Notes: generated by a model from the sequence alone, not told the origin. 64,000 nucleotides of DNA from Marinobacter vinifirmus (GCF_002258215.1 NZ_NEFY01000010.1:1-64000), one strand, 5' to 3'. Counted from the first letter of the stretch, positions 49,746 to 59,929 are shown. Made by a program: numbers and translations.

Positions 49746-50683
49746 CGATCCAGCCAAGCCAGGTAGGCCGCTACACCATTGGCAACGTCAGTGAACGAAT
49801 CGGTATAGCCCGCATCACGCAACGCACTGACATCCGCCTGGGTGAAGCTCTGATAGCGGCCTTTCAGCTCATCCGGGAAAGGGATGAACTCCACCTTGCC
49901 CTTACCGTGGTACTGAATGACTGCCTCCGCCACCTCCAGGAACGACTGGGCACGGCCGGTGCCCAGGTTGAAAATGCCGGACTGGTCCGGATTATCATAG
50001 AACCACAGGTTCACCTTGCACACGTCGTCTACATATACAAAGTCACGCTGTTGCCCACCGTCAGAATAGCCATCCCAACCTTGGAACAGCTTGGGATTCT
50101 GGCCAGCTTTGATCTGTTCGTGCAGGTGATAGGCCACGGACGCCATCTTGCCCTTGTGCTGCTCTCTGGGGCCGTAGACGTTGAAGTAACGGAAGCCGAC
50201 AATCTGGCTACGGGCAGACGGCAGAATCGTGCGCACGTACTGGTCAAACTGCCACTTGGAATAGCCATAGACGTTCAGTGGCCGTTCGCACTCGCGCGCT
50301 TCCCGGAACTCATCGCTGGCGCCGTAGACCGCCGCACTGGAGGCGTAGAGAAAAGGCACTTTGTGGTCCAGGCACCAATGCAGCAACACCTTGGAGTAGG
50401 TGTAGTTGTTCTCCATCATGAACTTGCCGTCCCACTCGGTGGTGTCTGAACACGCCCCTTCGTGGAAGATCGCCCGGATGCCCACCGGCAGGTCATTCGC
50501 CTTAACCCGCTCCAGGAACTCGCCTTTGTCCATGTAATCGGTGATATCCAGTTCCGCCAGATTACGGAAATAGGTGCCGTCGGTCAGATCGTCAACAACG
50601 AGAATGTCTGTCTCGCCCCGCTGATTAAGTGCGTGGACAATGTTCGCTCCGATGAAACCGGCACCGCCAGTGACGACAATCAT
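49742..50683 (-). CDS. hldD: ADP-L-glycero-D-manno-heptose 6-epimerase
   Basis: The 313-residue SDR enzyme has the nucleotide motif [20 protein letters not shown], catalytic YGYSK (Tyr-x3-Lys) in [14 protein letters not shown], and the [19 protein letters not shown] block diagnostic for HldD. It converts ADP-D,D-heptose to the L,D form used by WaaF and the second heptosyltransferase. It is divergent from gmhA over 264 bases, in which I see no convincing promoter. Confidence 0.96.
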   Translation of the reverse strand: MIVVTGGAGFIGANIVHALNQRGETDILVVDDLTDGTYFRNLAELDITDYMDKGEFLERVKANDLPVGIRAIFHEGACSDTTEWDGKFMMENNYTYSKVLLHWCLDHKVPFLYASSAAVYGASDEFREARECERPLNVYGYSKWQFDQYVRTILPSARSQIVGFRYFNVYGPREQHKGKMASVAYHLHEQIKAGQNPKLFQGWDGYSDGGQQRDFVYVDDVCKVNLWFYDNPDQSGIFNLGTGRAQSFLEVAEAVIQYHGKGKVEFIPFPDELKGRYQSFTQADVSALRDAGYTDSFTDVANGVAAYLAWLDR

Positions 50684-50947
50684 GGTAAGGCTCCTGAAAA
50701 TTCCGTGCGGGCGGGCCTGACAACGGCCCGGAATATGGCTGCCATCTTAACCTCTTTTACCCATAGCTAAAACCGCCAAAACCATTCACATCAGTGGCGA
50801 AGAACACTGTGAACACTGCATTAACAGCCGTTTAGTACGGAAAAAAGCATATGGGACGCCTTAAGCCACCATGGTACACTTTGCGCCTTCTAGCCGGTGC
50901 CGTGAAACACCGGCGCGCCCAGATGAAAGCTAACACCGGAGGCTCCC

Positions 50948-51532
50948 ATGTCCCAGCCAAGCAGCTACCTCGCCACTCTGGAACGGCACCGCAAAACCTT
51001 TGCCATTCTGGAAGAGTATCAAGAAGTGGCGGAACAACTGCTCGAGCTTACCCGGCAGTGCCTGAAAAGCGGCGGCAAGGTCATCTTTATGGGTAACGGC
51101 GGCAGTGCAGCAGACTCTCAGCACTTGGCGGCCGAGTTTATGGTTCGCTACAAGAAAGAGCGCGGCCCGTTAGCGTCCATCGCGCTGACTACAGACACCT
51201 CGATTCTGACCGCGCACCCCAATGACTACGAGTTTGAAACCGTGTTCGAGCGGCAAGTGCTGGGGCTGGGCAAGCCTGAGGATCTGGTGATCGGCCTGAC
51301 CACCTCCGGCCAGAGCGAGAACATCAACCGGGCCCTGAAAGCCGCCAACGAACTTGGCGCCGGAACCGTTGCCCTCACTGGCAGAGACGGCGGCAAGGTA
51401 AAAGACATCGCCAAATTGTCCATCATCATCAACAGTGACGAAACCGCCCGCATCCAGGAGGCCCACATGTTCATTGGCCACTGGCTGTGTGAAGCAATGG
51501 ATGAGGTGGTGCTGTCCGGAGGCCTTGACTGA
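50948..51532 (+). CDS. gmhA: Phosphoheptose isomerase / SIS protein
   Basis: The 194-residue SIS-domain protein has [52 protein letters not shown] and [14 protein letters not shown]. It isomerises sedoheptulose 7-phosphate to start ADP-heptose synthesis. The related replication factor DiaA has a similar sequence, but the overlap with hldE (TGATG) and the surrounding pathway favour GmhA. Confidence 0.87.
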   Translation: MSQPSSYLATLERHRKTFAILEEYQEVAEQLLELTRQCLKSGGKVIFMGNGGSAADSQHLAAEFMVRYKKERGPLASIALTTDTSILTAHPNDYEFETVFERQVLGLGKPEDLVIGLTTSGQSENINRALKAANELGAGTVALTGRDGGKVKDIAKLSIIINSDETARIQEAHMFIGHWLCEAMDEVVLSGGLD

Positions 51533-52977
51533 TGCTTGACCTGGCCCGGCTGAACCAACTTCAGAACGCCTCTGTGCTGGTGATTGGCGATGTCATGCTC
51601 GATCGCTATTTCATCGGTGACACCAACCGCATTTCACCGGAAGCACCGGTGCCGGTGGTACGTGTCGCCCACACAGAAGACCGGGCCGGCGGTGCCGCCA
51701 ACGTTGCCAGAAACATTGCCCACCTTGACGGCCAGGCCGCCATTCTGGGCATCATCGGCAACGACACAGACGGTCGTTTGCTGAAGGATCTTCTGGTCAA
51801 GGAAAAGGTCCATTCCGAGCTTCTGGAACTGGACGACGCACGCACCATATCCAAAACCCGTATTATCTCCCGCCATCAACAGATGGTTCGGCTCGACATG
51901 GAAGATACCTTCCCCGTCGCCCAAGCCGAGAGCGTCAAAAAACGTTACGGCGAGCTGGTTGAGCAATACAATACCGTCATCATCAGCGACTACGCCAAAG
52001 GCACCCTCGCCTGTGTTGGCGACTTGATCCAGACTGCACGAAAGGCCGGCAAGCAAGTGCTGGTGGACCCGAAAAGCAAGGATTTCTCCCTGTACCGGGG
52101 CGCCACAGTCATCACCCCGAACCTGACCGAATTCAAGGCGGCCGGTGGGGAAGCCTCATCCGATGAAGCGATGCTGAGTTCTGCCCGCGCCATGCTGGCC
52201 GAAGCGGGTATCGATACCATGCTGCTGACCCGTAGCGAACAAGGCATGAGCCTGATAACCCAGACTGAACATCACCATTTCCCGGCGGAAGTCCTGGAAG
52301 TGAGTGACGTCACCGGTGCCGGTGACACCGTGATCGCCACTCTGGGCACCTTGCTGAGCGCCGGGTTCGAATTGAAAGACGCGGCCTGGCTGTCCAACCT
52401 TGCGGCTGGCATTGTGGTCGCCAAACTAGGCGCCGCCACCGTTTCCCCGGAAGAGCTGGCAGCCCGCGCAAGCCACCAGTGGTCGGCCAAAACCAGCGGC
52501 TACCACCCCAGTGTCGAGCAGAGCCTGCTGCACATTGATTACGCCCGACAACAGGGCGAACGGATTGTCTTTACCAACGGTTGCTTCGACATTCTGCACG
52601 CCGGCCATGTGCGCTACCTGGCCCAGGCCCGGGCGCTCGGTGACCGACTAGTTGTCGGGCTGAACTCCGATGCCTCCGTGCGTCGCCTGAAGGGCGAAGA
52701 ACGCCCGGTAAACTCACTGGAAGACCGGATGGAAGTGCTATCCGCCTTGGCCTGTGTGGACTGGGTCATCCCCTTCGGCGACAACACTGAGGAGAACGAC
52801 ACCCCGGAGCAACTCATCAAACGGGTGAATCCGCAGGTGCTCGCCAAAGGCGGCGATTACTCAATCGACACCATCGTCGGCGCCGACTTTGTTCAGCAAA
52901 ACGGCGGTGAGGTTGCCATCCTGCCCACAGTTGAAGGCCGTTCCACCACCGGGCTGATCAAGAAAGTTCGAGGCTGA
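51532..52977 (+). CDS. hldE: Bifunctional heptose kinase / adenylyltransferase HldE
   Basis: The 481-residue fusion has a PfkB kinase domain (residues 1–325: [33 protein letters not shown], and [14 protein letters not shown] with the catalytic Asp) and a cytidylyltransferase-like domain ([20 protein letters not shown] with Hx[19 protein letters not shown]). It makes heptose 1,7-bisphosphate and, after GmhB, ADP-heptose. It overlaps gmhA by one base and precedes the GT9 gene by 1 base. Confidence 0.96.
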   Translation: MLDLARLNQLQNASVLVIGDVMLDRYFIGDTNRISPEAPVPVVRVAHTEDRAGGAANVARNIAHLDGQAAILGIIGNDTDGRLLKDLLVKEKVHSELLELDDARTISKTRIISRHQQMVRLDMEDTFPVAQAESVKKRYGELVEQYNTVIISDYAKGTLACVGDLIQTARKAGKQVLVDPKSKDFSLYRGATVITPNLTEFKAAGGEASSDEAMLSSARAMLAEAGIDTMLLTRSEQGMSLITQTEHHHFPAEVLEVSDVTGAGDTVIATLGTLLSAGFELKDAAWLSNLAAGIVVAKLGAATVSPEELAARASHQWSAKTSGYHPSVEQSLLHIDYARQQGERIVFTNGCFDILHAGHVRYLAQARALGDRLVVGLNSDASVRRLKGEERPVNSLEDRMEVLSALACVDWVIPFGDNTEENDTPEQLIKRVNPQVLAKGGDYSIDTIVGADFVQQNGGEVAILPTVEGRSTTGLIKKVRG

Positions 52978-52978
52978 T

Positions 52979-54022
52979 TTGTCTGCGCCACGCTCCATCT
53001 GCCTGCTGCGCCTGTCGGCCATTGGTGACACCTGCAACGCCGCTGCAGTGGTTCATGCTATCCGGCAGCATTACCCGGAAGCTGAGATCACCTGGGTGAT
53101 CGGCAAGGCTGAAGCCGCGCTGATGACAGGCATGGACGGCGTCAACTTTGTTGTGTTTGACAAGAAACAGGGCCTGGCCGCATTCCGCAACCTTCGGCGC
53201 CAGCTCCAGGGCAAACGATTTGACGCCCTTCTGCTAATGCAAGTTGCGCTGCGAGCGAACCTCGCCAGTTTGTGCATATCCGCCAAACGACGAATCGGCT
53301 ACGACAAAGCCAAGAGCAAAGAGCTGCACAGCCTGTTTATCAACGAGCGGATCGAGCCAACGGACAAGGTCCACGTGCTGGACAATTTCCGGCAGTTCCA
53401 GAAAACGCTGGGCATCCCCCTCGAAGCACCCGACTGGAACATTCCGGTTAATGCGGAAGAGCGGGACTGGGCCAAAGCCCAGCTCGACCCGGGCACCCGC
53501 AAACACCTTATTATCACCCCCGCCGCCTCCAACGCCGAGCGCAACTGGCTGCCCGAGCGATACGCGGCCGTGGCTGACCATGCCGCCAGTCAGGGTTTTT
53601 CCGTGTATCTGTGTGGCGGGCCGGCCGATCATGAAAAGCAATTGGCGGCCAACATTCAGGGCCAGGCCAAACACTCCCTGCATAACCTGGTTGGCCAGTC
53701 GAGCCTGAAGCAATTGTTCGCCCTGATTGGCGAGGCCAGCCTTGTGCTCGCACCAGACACCGGCCCGGCCCACATGGCCGTTGCCGCCGGCACGCCCGTT
53801 ATTGGCCTGTATGCTCACAGCAACCCGAAACGTACCGGTCCCTACCTTTGGCAAAACTACGTGGTAGACGCCTACACCCCCGCCCTGAAACAGGTGCGAG
53901 GGGAAACGCCGGAACAAAGCCGCTGGGGCCAGAGGCTCAAGGGCAAAGAACTGATGGAGAACATCACGACGGAACACGTTATCGACATGTTGGACCGCTA
54001 TATTCAGGAACAGAACCTATGA
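52979..54022 (+). CDS. GT9 family heptosyltransferase
   Basis: The 347-residue GT-B enzyme has the LLRLSAIGDTCNAAAVVHAI N-terminus, ITPAASNAERNWLPERYAAV, GQSSLKQLFALIGEASLVLA and PDTGPAHMAVAAGTPVIGLY motifs of GT9. It is distinct from WaaF in the window and may be heptosyltransferase I (WaaC) or III; the AIGDT variant does not settle it. It starts with TTG immediately after the hldE stop and overlaps gmhB by 4 bases, so it belongs to the heptose operon. Confidence 0.88.
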   Translation: MSAPRSICLLRLSAIGDTCNAAAVVHAIRQHYPEAEITWVIGKAEAALMTGMDGVNFVVFDKKQGLAAFRNLRRQLQGKRFDALLLMQVALRANLASLCISAKRRIGYDKAKSKELHSLFINERIEPTDKVHVLDNFRQFQKTLGIPLEAPDWNIPVNAEERDWAKAQLDPGTRKHLIITPAASNAERNWLPERYAAVADHAASQGFSVYLCGGPADHEKQLAANIQGQAKHSLHNLVGQSSLKQLFALIGEASLVLAPDTGPAHMAVAAGTPVIGLYAHSNPKRTGPYLWQNYVVDAYTPALKQVRGETPEQSRWGQRLKGKELMENITTEHVIDMLDRYIQEQNL

Positions 54023-54573
54023 CCAACAAAGCCGTATTTCTGGACCGGGATGGCGTGATCAACGTGGATCACGGCTATGTTTATCGCAAAGAAGATTTCG
54101 AGTTTGTCGATGGTATATTCGAGGCCTGCCGGCACTTCCAGGAACAGGGTTATCTGCTGATTGTCGTCACCAACCAGTCCGGCATTGCCCGAGGCATGTA
54201 CTCAGAAGCTCAATTCCAGGAGCTAACAGACTGGATGGTAGAACGATTCAAGGAACAGGGTGTGACCATCACCAAGGTTTATCATTGCCCCCACCATCCG
54301 GACTTTGGGCCTGCTGATGAACGAGACTGTGATTGCAGGAAGCCTAAGCCGGGGATGATATTGAGGGGGATTGAGGAGTTTGATTTGGACCCGGCGGAGT
54401 GCATTATGGTCGGGGATAAACCAAGTGACGTTGCAGCAGCGGAACGAGCCGGTATCGGCACAAAGGTAAGGGTGTTGACTGGCAGCCTCCTTGTGACGTT
54501 GCCGAACAACGAGGCATCACTATCTCTGCTAACGCATATTGGCCAGATTATCCACGATAGATCATCGGTCTAG
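54019..54573 (+). CDS. gmhB: D-glycero-D-manno-heptose 1,7-bisphosphate 7-phosphatase
   Basis: This 184-residue HAD phosphatase completes the ADP-heptose set. Motif I is FLDRDGVINVDHGYV, motif II is VVTNQSGIARGMYS, a zinc-binding Cys/His loop is YHCPHHPDFG then CDCRKPKPGM, and motif IV is MVGDKPSDVAAAERAG. The start at 54019 overlaps the preceding stop (ATGA). The last 100 bases become AT-richer, marking the boundary with the following insert. Confidence 0.95.
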   Translation: MTNKAVFLDRDGVINVDHGYVYRKEDFEFVDGIFEACRHFQEQGYLLIVVTNQSGIARGMYSEAQFQELTDWMVERFKEQGVTITKVYHCPHHPDFGPADERDCDCRKPKPGMILRGIEEFDLDPAECIMVGDKPSDVAAAERAGIGTKVRVLTGSLLVTLPNNEASLSLLTHIGQIIHDRSSV

Positions 54574-54613
54574 TGTGATTACACAAGACCAAATAGAAAG
54601 GTAAGGAACGGGA

Positions 54614-55477
54614 ATGCCACATCAGCCTTCAATTGAGATTTCTGGCAATTCGGGATGCACCGTAAGGCTGCTTACTCATGACCAGCGAATCATGGTTGAA
54701 AAAGAATGCGCACTCCCGTCGTATATTCCGCGTCTCCAGGCACAAATTCGCAAACAAGACAACTTCCGACACGCACTCACGAACCCTGCCATAATAGTCC
54801 CAGAACTCTATGATGAAGCGGATAATCCCGGCCTCTATTCCGCACGAATGGAATTTCTACCCTACCTGAACTTCATCGACTTCCTTGGCGTTTGTTCCGT
54901 GCCTGCGTTAATGCAAAGTATCAAAGCAATCGAAGGCTTCATCGATCACAACCTGCGAACCGAATACCAAACAGTTAATACGTCGGCTTTGTTAAAGCTG
55001 GATGAAATCTCTCGCAACGTTTCAGGGGAGCCTCACAAACAAGAGATCGACCAGCTCTTCGGGAATAAATTGCGTGACCGATTAACAAAAAAAGAAATTA
55101 ATATTCCGAATGGTTGGTGTCACGGCGATTTTACCCTGTCCAACATCGTTTTTTCTGCCAATGGTAATTGCATCGGCCTATTCGATTTCCTGGACAGCTA
55201 CATCGACTCCCCAATCATGGACCTAGTCAAGCTTCGACAGGATACACACCTTCACTGGTCTCTCACCAAGTCCAAAAAGCCATTCTCTCATCTTCGAGTC
55301 TGCCAAGGCCTCCGGCAATTGGATATATTTACAAAAAGTAAGCTTTCAGCTCTCGGAATCTCCGGGAAAGAGTACAACATACTCCAATCTGTCAACGTTC
55401 TAAGAATTTTGCCGTACGCCAACGACACAACCACTTTAAATTTCATTCAAACATCCCTGAAGACTCTGGAGGACTAA
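54614..55477 (+). CDS. APH/choline-kinase-fold phosphotransferase
   Basis: The 287-residue protein has the kinase Brenner motif as NGWCHGDFTLSNIVFSANGN (Asp and Asn) and the metal motif LFDFLDSYIDSPIMDLVKLR, in the arrangement of aminoglycoside and choline kinases. The N-lobe is poorly conserved; EKECALPSYIPRLQAQIRKQ may supply the ATP lysine. It likely phosphorylates a small alcohol or sugar. The next gene begins 1 base after the stop and encodes a nucleotidyltransferase–HAD fusion, suggesting a kinase-then-activation pathway. The DNA is AT-richer than the neighbouring heptose genes. Substrate unknown. Confidence 0.75.
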   Translation: MPHQPSIEISGNSGCTVRLLTHDQRIMVEKECALPSYIPRLQAQIRKQDNFRHALTNPAIIVPELYDEADNPGLYSARMEFLPYLNFIDFLGVCSVPALMQSIKAIEGFIDHNLRTEYQTVNTSALLKLDEISRNVSGEPHKQEIDQLFGNKLRDRLTKKEINIPNGWCHGDFTLSNIVFSANGNCIGLFDFLDSYIDSPIMDLVKLRQDTHLHWSLTKSKKPFSHLRVCQGLRQLDIFTKSKLSALGISGKEYNILQSVNVLRILPYANDTTTLNFIQTSLKTLED

Positions 55478-56554
55478 ATGCACCTTATTCTGCCAGTTGC
55501 TGGAAGCTCATCACGGTTCCCAGACATGAAACCAAAATGGCTCCTTACTCACCCCAGGGGCCACATGATGATTGTTGAAGCGATCAAGAAGCTGGACCTG
55601 GATAAATTTGAAAGTATCAACTTGATCTGCTTACAGGAGCATGAAGACAAACATTCCGTAAGAATCGCGATTGAAACTCAGTTTGATGAAATTGGCCACA
55701 GAGACAAACTTCGTTTTATCATGCTGGAAGAACGCACACGAAACCAGCCCGAGACGGTTTATCAAGGACTCAAGACTGCGGGCATCACCGGTCCAATATT
55801 CATTAAAGACTCTGACAACCAGTTCTCTGCTCCCATGAGGGAGGGAAACCACGTCTGTTGTCTGGATCTCCACGAGCTAGAAACCGTTAACGCACGAAAC
55901 AAAAGCTATATAGACATTGATGAGTATGGCTTTGTCCAAAATATTGTTGAGAAAAAGATCGTTAGCTCAACATTCTGTGTGGGAGGCTACGTTTTTGAGT
56001 CAGCCCAAACCTTTATGGACACTTATGAAAAACTGAGCAGCGACTCTCCCGACCTTTACATATCTAACATTATCTATCAGATGCTCCTGGACGGCCATAC
56101 GTTCAACGCCCTGCATAGTGAAGATTATTGTGACTGGGGAACGATTCGCGAATGGAATCAATATAAGGCTCAATACTCTACGCTTTTCGTAGACCTTGAT
56201 GGAACCCTGGTAGAGAACTCGGCCCAGTACAACTCACCGTACTGGGGCGAAACAAATGGCATAACAAAGAATATTCAGGTCCTGAACAAACTACACAAAT
56301 CTGGAAAGGTTCAGATAATTATCACTACATCGCGGAAGGAAAGCTTTCGAGAAGCAACCATCAAGCAACTTAAGCGTCTAAATATTCCTTACGATGATAT
56401 TATTTTTGGCTTGGTGCATGGCCGGAGAATCGTAATCAATGATTACGCAAGAACAAACCCGTTCAAAAGCTGTGACGCAATAAATATCAAACGCAACAGC
56501 GACGACCTCAAAGAAATGCTTGAAGAGTCTATTGGCTTTGATATTGGCATATGA
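55478..56554 (+). CDS. Nucleotidyltransferase–HAD phosphatase fusion protein
   Basis: The 358-residue protein has two parts. Residues 1 to about 225 form a sugar or choline nucleotidyltransferase fold: LPVAGSSSRFPDMKPKWLL (GxxSRF and KPKW), FIKDSDNQFSAPM with a DxD metal site, VGGYVFESAQTFM, and DWGTIREWNQY. Residues 228–358 form a HAD domain: LFVDLDGTLVENSAQYNSP (motif I), IITTSRKESFREATIKQLK (motif II) and VINDYARTNPFKSC (motif IV). Such fusions appear in capsule and LPS loci. It could activate the kinase product as an NDP derivative, with the HAD domain acting on a phosphorylated intermediate. The exact reaction is not known. Confidence 0.75.
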   Translation: MHLILPVAGSSSRFPDMKPKWLLTHPRGHMMIVEAIKKLDLDKFESINLICLQEHEDKHSVRIAIETQFDEIGHRDKLRFIMLEERTRNQPETVYQGLKTAGITGPIFIKDSDNQFSAPMREGNHVCCLDLHELETVNARNKSYIDIDEYGFVQNIVEKKIVSSTFCVGGYVFESAQTFMDTYEKLSSDSPDLYISNIIYQMLLDGHTFNALHSEDYCDWGTIREWNQYKAQYSTLFVDLDGTLVENSAQYNSPYWGETNGITKNIQVLNKLHKSGKVQIIITTSRKESFREATIKQLKRLNIPYDDIIFGLVHGRRIVINDYARTNPFKSCDAINIKRNSDDLKEMLEESIGFDIGI

Positions 56555-57582
56555 AACCTGGTACGAGCATGAGAATGAGCGACTTTTCTGACATTAGCGT
56601 GGTTGTCCAAGGCCCCGTGCAGAGCTTTCAGGACCGCGAACAAGAATCAGGCATTACCCAGAAATGCCTGGAGTCAGTTCGGCAGCACCTTCCTGGTAGC
56701 ACGCTGATTCTCTCAACATGGCCCGGCCAGGAACTCGCTGGGCTCGATTACGATCGGCTCGTCATATCCGAAGATCCCGGGTCTAATGTCAGGTTTTTTG
56801 GAAGGGACGGCGCGCCACATCGCTTCAACAATAACAGGCAGATAGTATCAACACGTGAGGGCTTGAGAGAGGTCACCACGAAATACGCGGTCAAATTACG
56901 TAGTGACAACTATCTGACGGGAAACAACTTCGTAGCTCTGCAACGTGAATACCCCAAAAGAACCTCAACGCATTGCTTTCTGAAAGAGAGAGTTGTCGTC
57001 TCAAACGTATTCACCAGACAGTACGCTAAAGGATTCCGGGTACCCTTCCATCTCTCTGACTTTTTCTATTTTGGCTTAACCGAAGATCTGCGAACCCTTT
57101 GGGATCTCGATCTTTTTGAGGATGCCCAAGACCCTATTCACGATAATGAAGGTGCCCTGTACAAAAGTTATCCGCCCGATTGCACTCAGATGTTCTGGAT
57201 AAAGGCCCTACAGAAATTTGACACTTCAATACATGTCAACGAGTTACTGGATCGATCAGCCAGCCGGCTGGAGCAGTCTGATCTTTGTTTCGCCAACAAC
57301 CTGGTAATAGCCTCCCCTGCCGACCTCGGCTTGGGGCTTTGCCAGAAGTTTCTCGGAACCGCCCGAATCTCTCGTACCAAAGGGCAATGCGCCCAGTGGC
57401 AACACTGGGAGTGGCAAGAGATTTATCGCCGTTACTGCGACCCGGATTTCCCTAAAGCACCGGCTTCAGTGAAGGCAAACCTGTTTCTGAAACGCTTGGT
57501 CCATGTGCATCCTGTCAAGCTGGAGACCATCGTCAAGCTCTACAAAAACAGACGCAGCAGTGAGTCAGGCGGCATCAAATGA
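56551..57582 (+). CDS. WavE-family LPS biosynthesis protein
   Basis: A 343-residue protein recognised by DISVVVQGPVQSFQDREQES at the start, ILSTWPGQELAGLDYDRLVI, NNNRQIVSTREGLREVTTKY, VKLRSDNYL (DxD-like) and RVPFHLSDFFYFGLTEDL. These are typical of the WavE family, named from the Vibrio cholerae LPS core locus and GT-A-like. It overlaps its neighbours by 4 bases on both sides (ATGA), so it is coupled with the NTase–HAD gene and waaL. It is the likely transferase of the three-gene module; the chemistry is unproven. Confidence 0.78.
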   Translation: MKPGTSMRMSDFSDISVVVQGPVQSFQDREQESGITQKCLESVRQHLPGSTLILSTWPGQELAGLDYDRLVISEDPGSNVRFFGRDGAPHRFNNNRQIVSTREGLREVTTKYAVKLRSDNYLTGNNFVALQREYPKRTSTHCFLKERVVVSNVFTRQYAKGFRVPFHLSDFFYFGLTEDLRTLWDLDLFEDAQDPIHDNEGALYKSYPPDCTQMFWIKALQKFDTSIHVNELLDRSASRLEQSDLCFANNLVIASPADLGLGLCQKFLGTARISRTKGQCAQWQHWEWQEIYRRYCDPDFPKAPASVKANLFLKRLVHVHPVKLETIVKLYKNRRSSESGGIK

Positions 57583-58826
57583 CCCCAGCACAACATGGCC
57601 TGGCATCCGCCCTCAAATATTTACTGCTTATCGTCATTGGCACCTTCCCTGCACTCAGCGTCATCGTTGATGGGTACGGCAGTGCCCTTTGGTATCTTTT
57701 GGGGCTCGCCGGAATCGTCTCATTTGCGATCAGCGCCAACGTTCGCAGGAGACTTTGCTTTGAACCAAAGGCCCTGCTATTCGTTGCCGCACCTTTTCTC
57801 TTCTTTATGTGGTCAATCATTATTTACTGGCTCGTTGATCCCAGCGATTTCGCAAAATCCCGTGTGGAGCGACACGCCCTGCTCTTGATCAGCATTCCTG
57901 TCATCGCACTCCTGTTTCACGCGCGGTTCCGGGCAAAGGATCTGTTACTGAGTTTTTCGCTGAGCGGTCTGGTGTTTCTGGCGTATTGGATTGTGCACGA
58001 CGGCGAGGGCAGGTTAGACGGACTGGTTCATGCCATCCATTTTGGCAATATCGCCCTTATTACCTTGATACTCTGCGTTGGAGGATTACTCACCCAGAGC
58101 AAGCGTCACTGGTATGTGATAGCCGCGATGGGAAGTGTTGGCGCACTGATAGCCTTTATGGAGTCCGGATCCCGGGGCGGCCTGGTTGCTTTGTTTCTGG
58201 CACTTCTCGCCATTGGATTCTGGTTCAGTGTTACCCGAAACCAAATCCGTTACTTTGTCATTACACTCGCTCTCGTCGCTTCGGTTGCCATCGTCTCAGT
58301 CAAATTTGTTGACCCAATATCCGAACGATACGAGTTAACCCTGAATGAGATTGATAAGTTCTCAGAAGGTCAGATGTATACCTCCATGGGAATGCGCCTA
58401 CTCATGTGGGATGCCGCGCTGAACGTTGTCACCGAGGCCCCTTTTATTGGCTCAGGTTTCTCGGGATACCGAACGGAAATCCTGACCCGGATTTCCGAAG
58501 GGCAACTAAAACCACTCATGTCAGATTTCTCTTCCGAGCCACACAATCAATACCTGTATCAGCTTGCCTCTCACGGCCTGATAGGTCTGTTTCTTCTACT
58601 TTTGATGCTGACCCTTCCCTTGTTCTACTTGGCCACACCTCGCCCTGGCAGCCATCTGAACCACCATATTCTGCGTGTTACGCTGGCTGTGATTTTTCTA
58701 TCGTTCATCTTGTTTGGACTTACCATCACTCTGTTTGATCAGAGGAGAATTCTTCAGAACTTTGGATTATATTATTCTGTCGCAGCCTGGTTCATCTGTA
58801 ACACTAACAGGAAGAGTCTACATTGA
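57579..58826 (+). CDS. O-antigen ligase / Wzy-C family membrane protein
   Basis: This 415-residue polytopic protein has about 10–12 membrane helices. The Wzy_C/WaaL region has FMESGSRGGLVALFLALLAI, the periplasmic loop with GSGFSGYRTEI, and SSEPHNQYLYQLASHGLIGL with the His seen in ligases. It probably joins O-antigen or another lipid-linked glycan to the lipid A core in the periplasm. A polymerase (Wzy) is the alternative, but the core-locus setting and lack of flippase genes favour a WaaL-type ligase. Confidence 0.85.
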   Translation: MTPAQHGLASALKYLLLIVIGTFPALSVIVDGYGSALWYLLGLAGIVSFAISANVRRRLCFEPKALLFVAAPFLFFMWSIIIYWLVDPSDFAKSRVERHALLLISIPVIALLFHARFRAKDLLLSFSLSGLVFLAYWIVHDGEGRLDGLVHAIHFGNIALITLILCVGGLLTQSKRHWYVIAAMGSVGALIAFMESGSRGGLVALFLALLAIGFWFSVTRNQIRYFVITLALVASVAIVSVKFVDPISERYELTLNEIDKFSEGQMYTSMGMRLLMWDAALNVVTEAPFIGSGFSGYRTEILTRISEGQLKPLMSDFSSEPHNQYLYQLASHGLIGLFLLLLMLTLPLFYLATPRPGSHLNHHILRVTLAVIFLSFILFGLTITLFDQRRILQNFGLYYSVAAWFICNTNRKSLH

Positions 58827-59929
58827 GAGCCGTCATCGCTATCAGGCAAATCCAAAGACACACGGGTGCGGTTCGGAACGTTATCGAGCACTGCAAGTAC
58901 CTCAAGGCCCTGGGCTATGAAACTACGATCATAGCTGAACGGTATAACCGAGAAATCCTGGATGAGTGTGGAGCGGATTTTGTTCGCATCATGCGATGGC
59001 CAATCAAAGGGGCCTATCGCCGAACCTGGTTTGATAAGCGTGTACAACACTGGCTGAGAGCAAACCCCTACGACCTCTTTTTCAGTCATGGTGACAGCCA
59101 CAGCAATGACATCCTGGTGATGCACAACTGTGTCAGATTGCATGAAGAAACATGCGGCACACCTGAACTTGATGTTGCAGCATTCCATGACTCCGTCATC
59201 TCGGCAGGAGATTATCGGGCGCTCATCACCAACTCCAAGCTTATGGCCGATGATTTCCAGCAGCGATATTCAGTGCCCAACGACAAACTACGAGTTTTCT
59301 ATCAGGGCGTTGACACCAGTCTGTTCAACGTGTCTGACAAAGAAGCACTCCGGTGTAAAGCTCGCCGAGAACTGCAGCTCCCTGAAACATCCAAGGTTGT
59401 TGGACTGATCACCTCCGGAGACTTTACCAAACGAAACGTTCGTTTCTTTCTGGAGGTCGCCGGATTTCTTGCAGCAAACACATCCTTTCCGATTGAATTC
59501 CTTGTCGTGGGGAAATCCAACAGTACTCGTTTTGCCGACCAGATATCAGTAAACGGCCTGCAGTCCCGGATTCGATTTATCGACCCGGTACCAAACGTCC
59601 ACGAACTGTTTCATGCCTTGGATTTGCACATATTCCCCGCCTTACTGGAAGAATATGGCCGTGTAGTTCTGGAGGGGCTGGCCTGTGGAGTGCCTACAAT
59701 CGCAAGTGACAACGTCGGCGTCGCTGAGTTGATGCAGGATCACTCAGTGCCAGAGGTAATCAGTGGCTACAACCTGGAGGAGTGGGGTAAAGCCGCGCAG
59801 AACATGCTGACAGACCCTGACGCAGGAAAGCGAGCTAGTCAGGCGGCGGCAAGTCTTGCCCAACAGTATTCAATGGTAAACCAAAAACAGGCTATGGCGG
59901 ATCTATTGAGCTCTCTCATCAAACGTTAG
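58823..59929 (+). CDS. GT4 family glycosyltransferase
   Basis: The 368-residue GT-B enzyme has QIQRHTGAVRNVIEHCKYLK, LFFSHGDSHSNDILVMHNCV, VVGLITSGDFTKRNVRFFLE and FPALLEEYGRVVLEGLACGV (EX7E). The TTG start overlaps the waaL-like stop (TTGA). It resembles core glucosyl- or heptosyltransferases in LPS loci. Its 3' end overlaps the convergent KDO kinase gene by 11 bases. Confidence 0.86.
   Translation: MRAVIAIRQIQRHTGAVRNVIEHCKYLKALGYETTIIAERYNREILDECGADFVRIMRWPIKGAYRRTWFDKRVQHWLRANPYDLFFSHGDSHSNDILVMHNCVRLHEETCGTPELDVAAFHDSVISAGDYRALITNSKLMADDFQQRYSVPNDKLRVFYQGVDTSLFNVSDKEALRCKARRELQLPETSKVVGLITSGDFTKRNVRFFLEVAGFLAANTSFPIEFLVVGKSNSTRFADQISVNGLQSRIRFIDPVPNVHELFHALDLHIFPALLEEYGRVVLEGLACGVPTIASDNVGVAELMQDHSVPEVISGYNLEEWGKAAQNMLTDPDAGKRASQAAASLAQQYSMVNQKQAMADLLSSLIKR

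Noticed and set aside
50684..50947. Promoters in the hldD–gmhA gap
   Set aside because: Only scattered weak hexamers; nothing I would defend.
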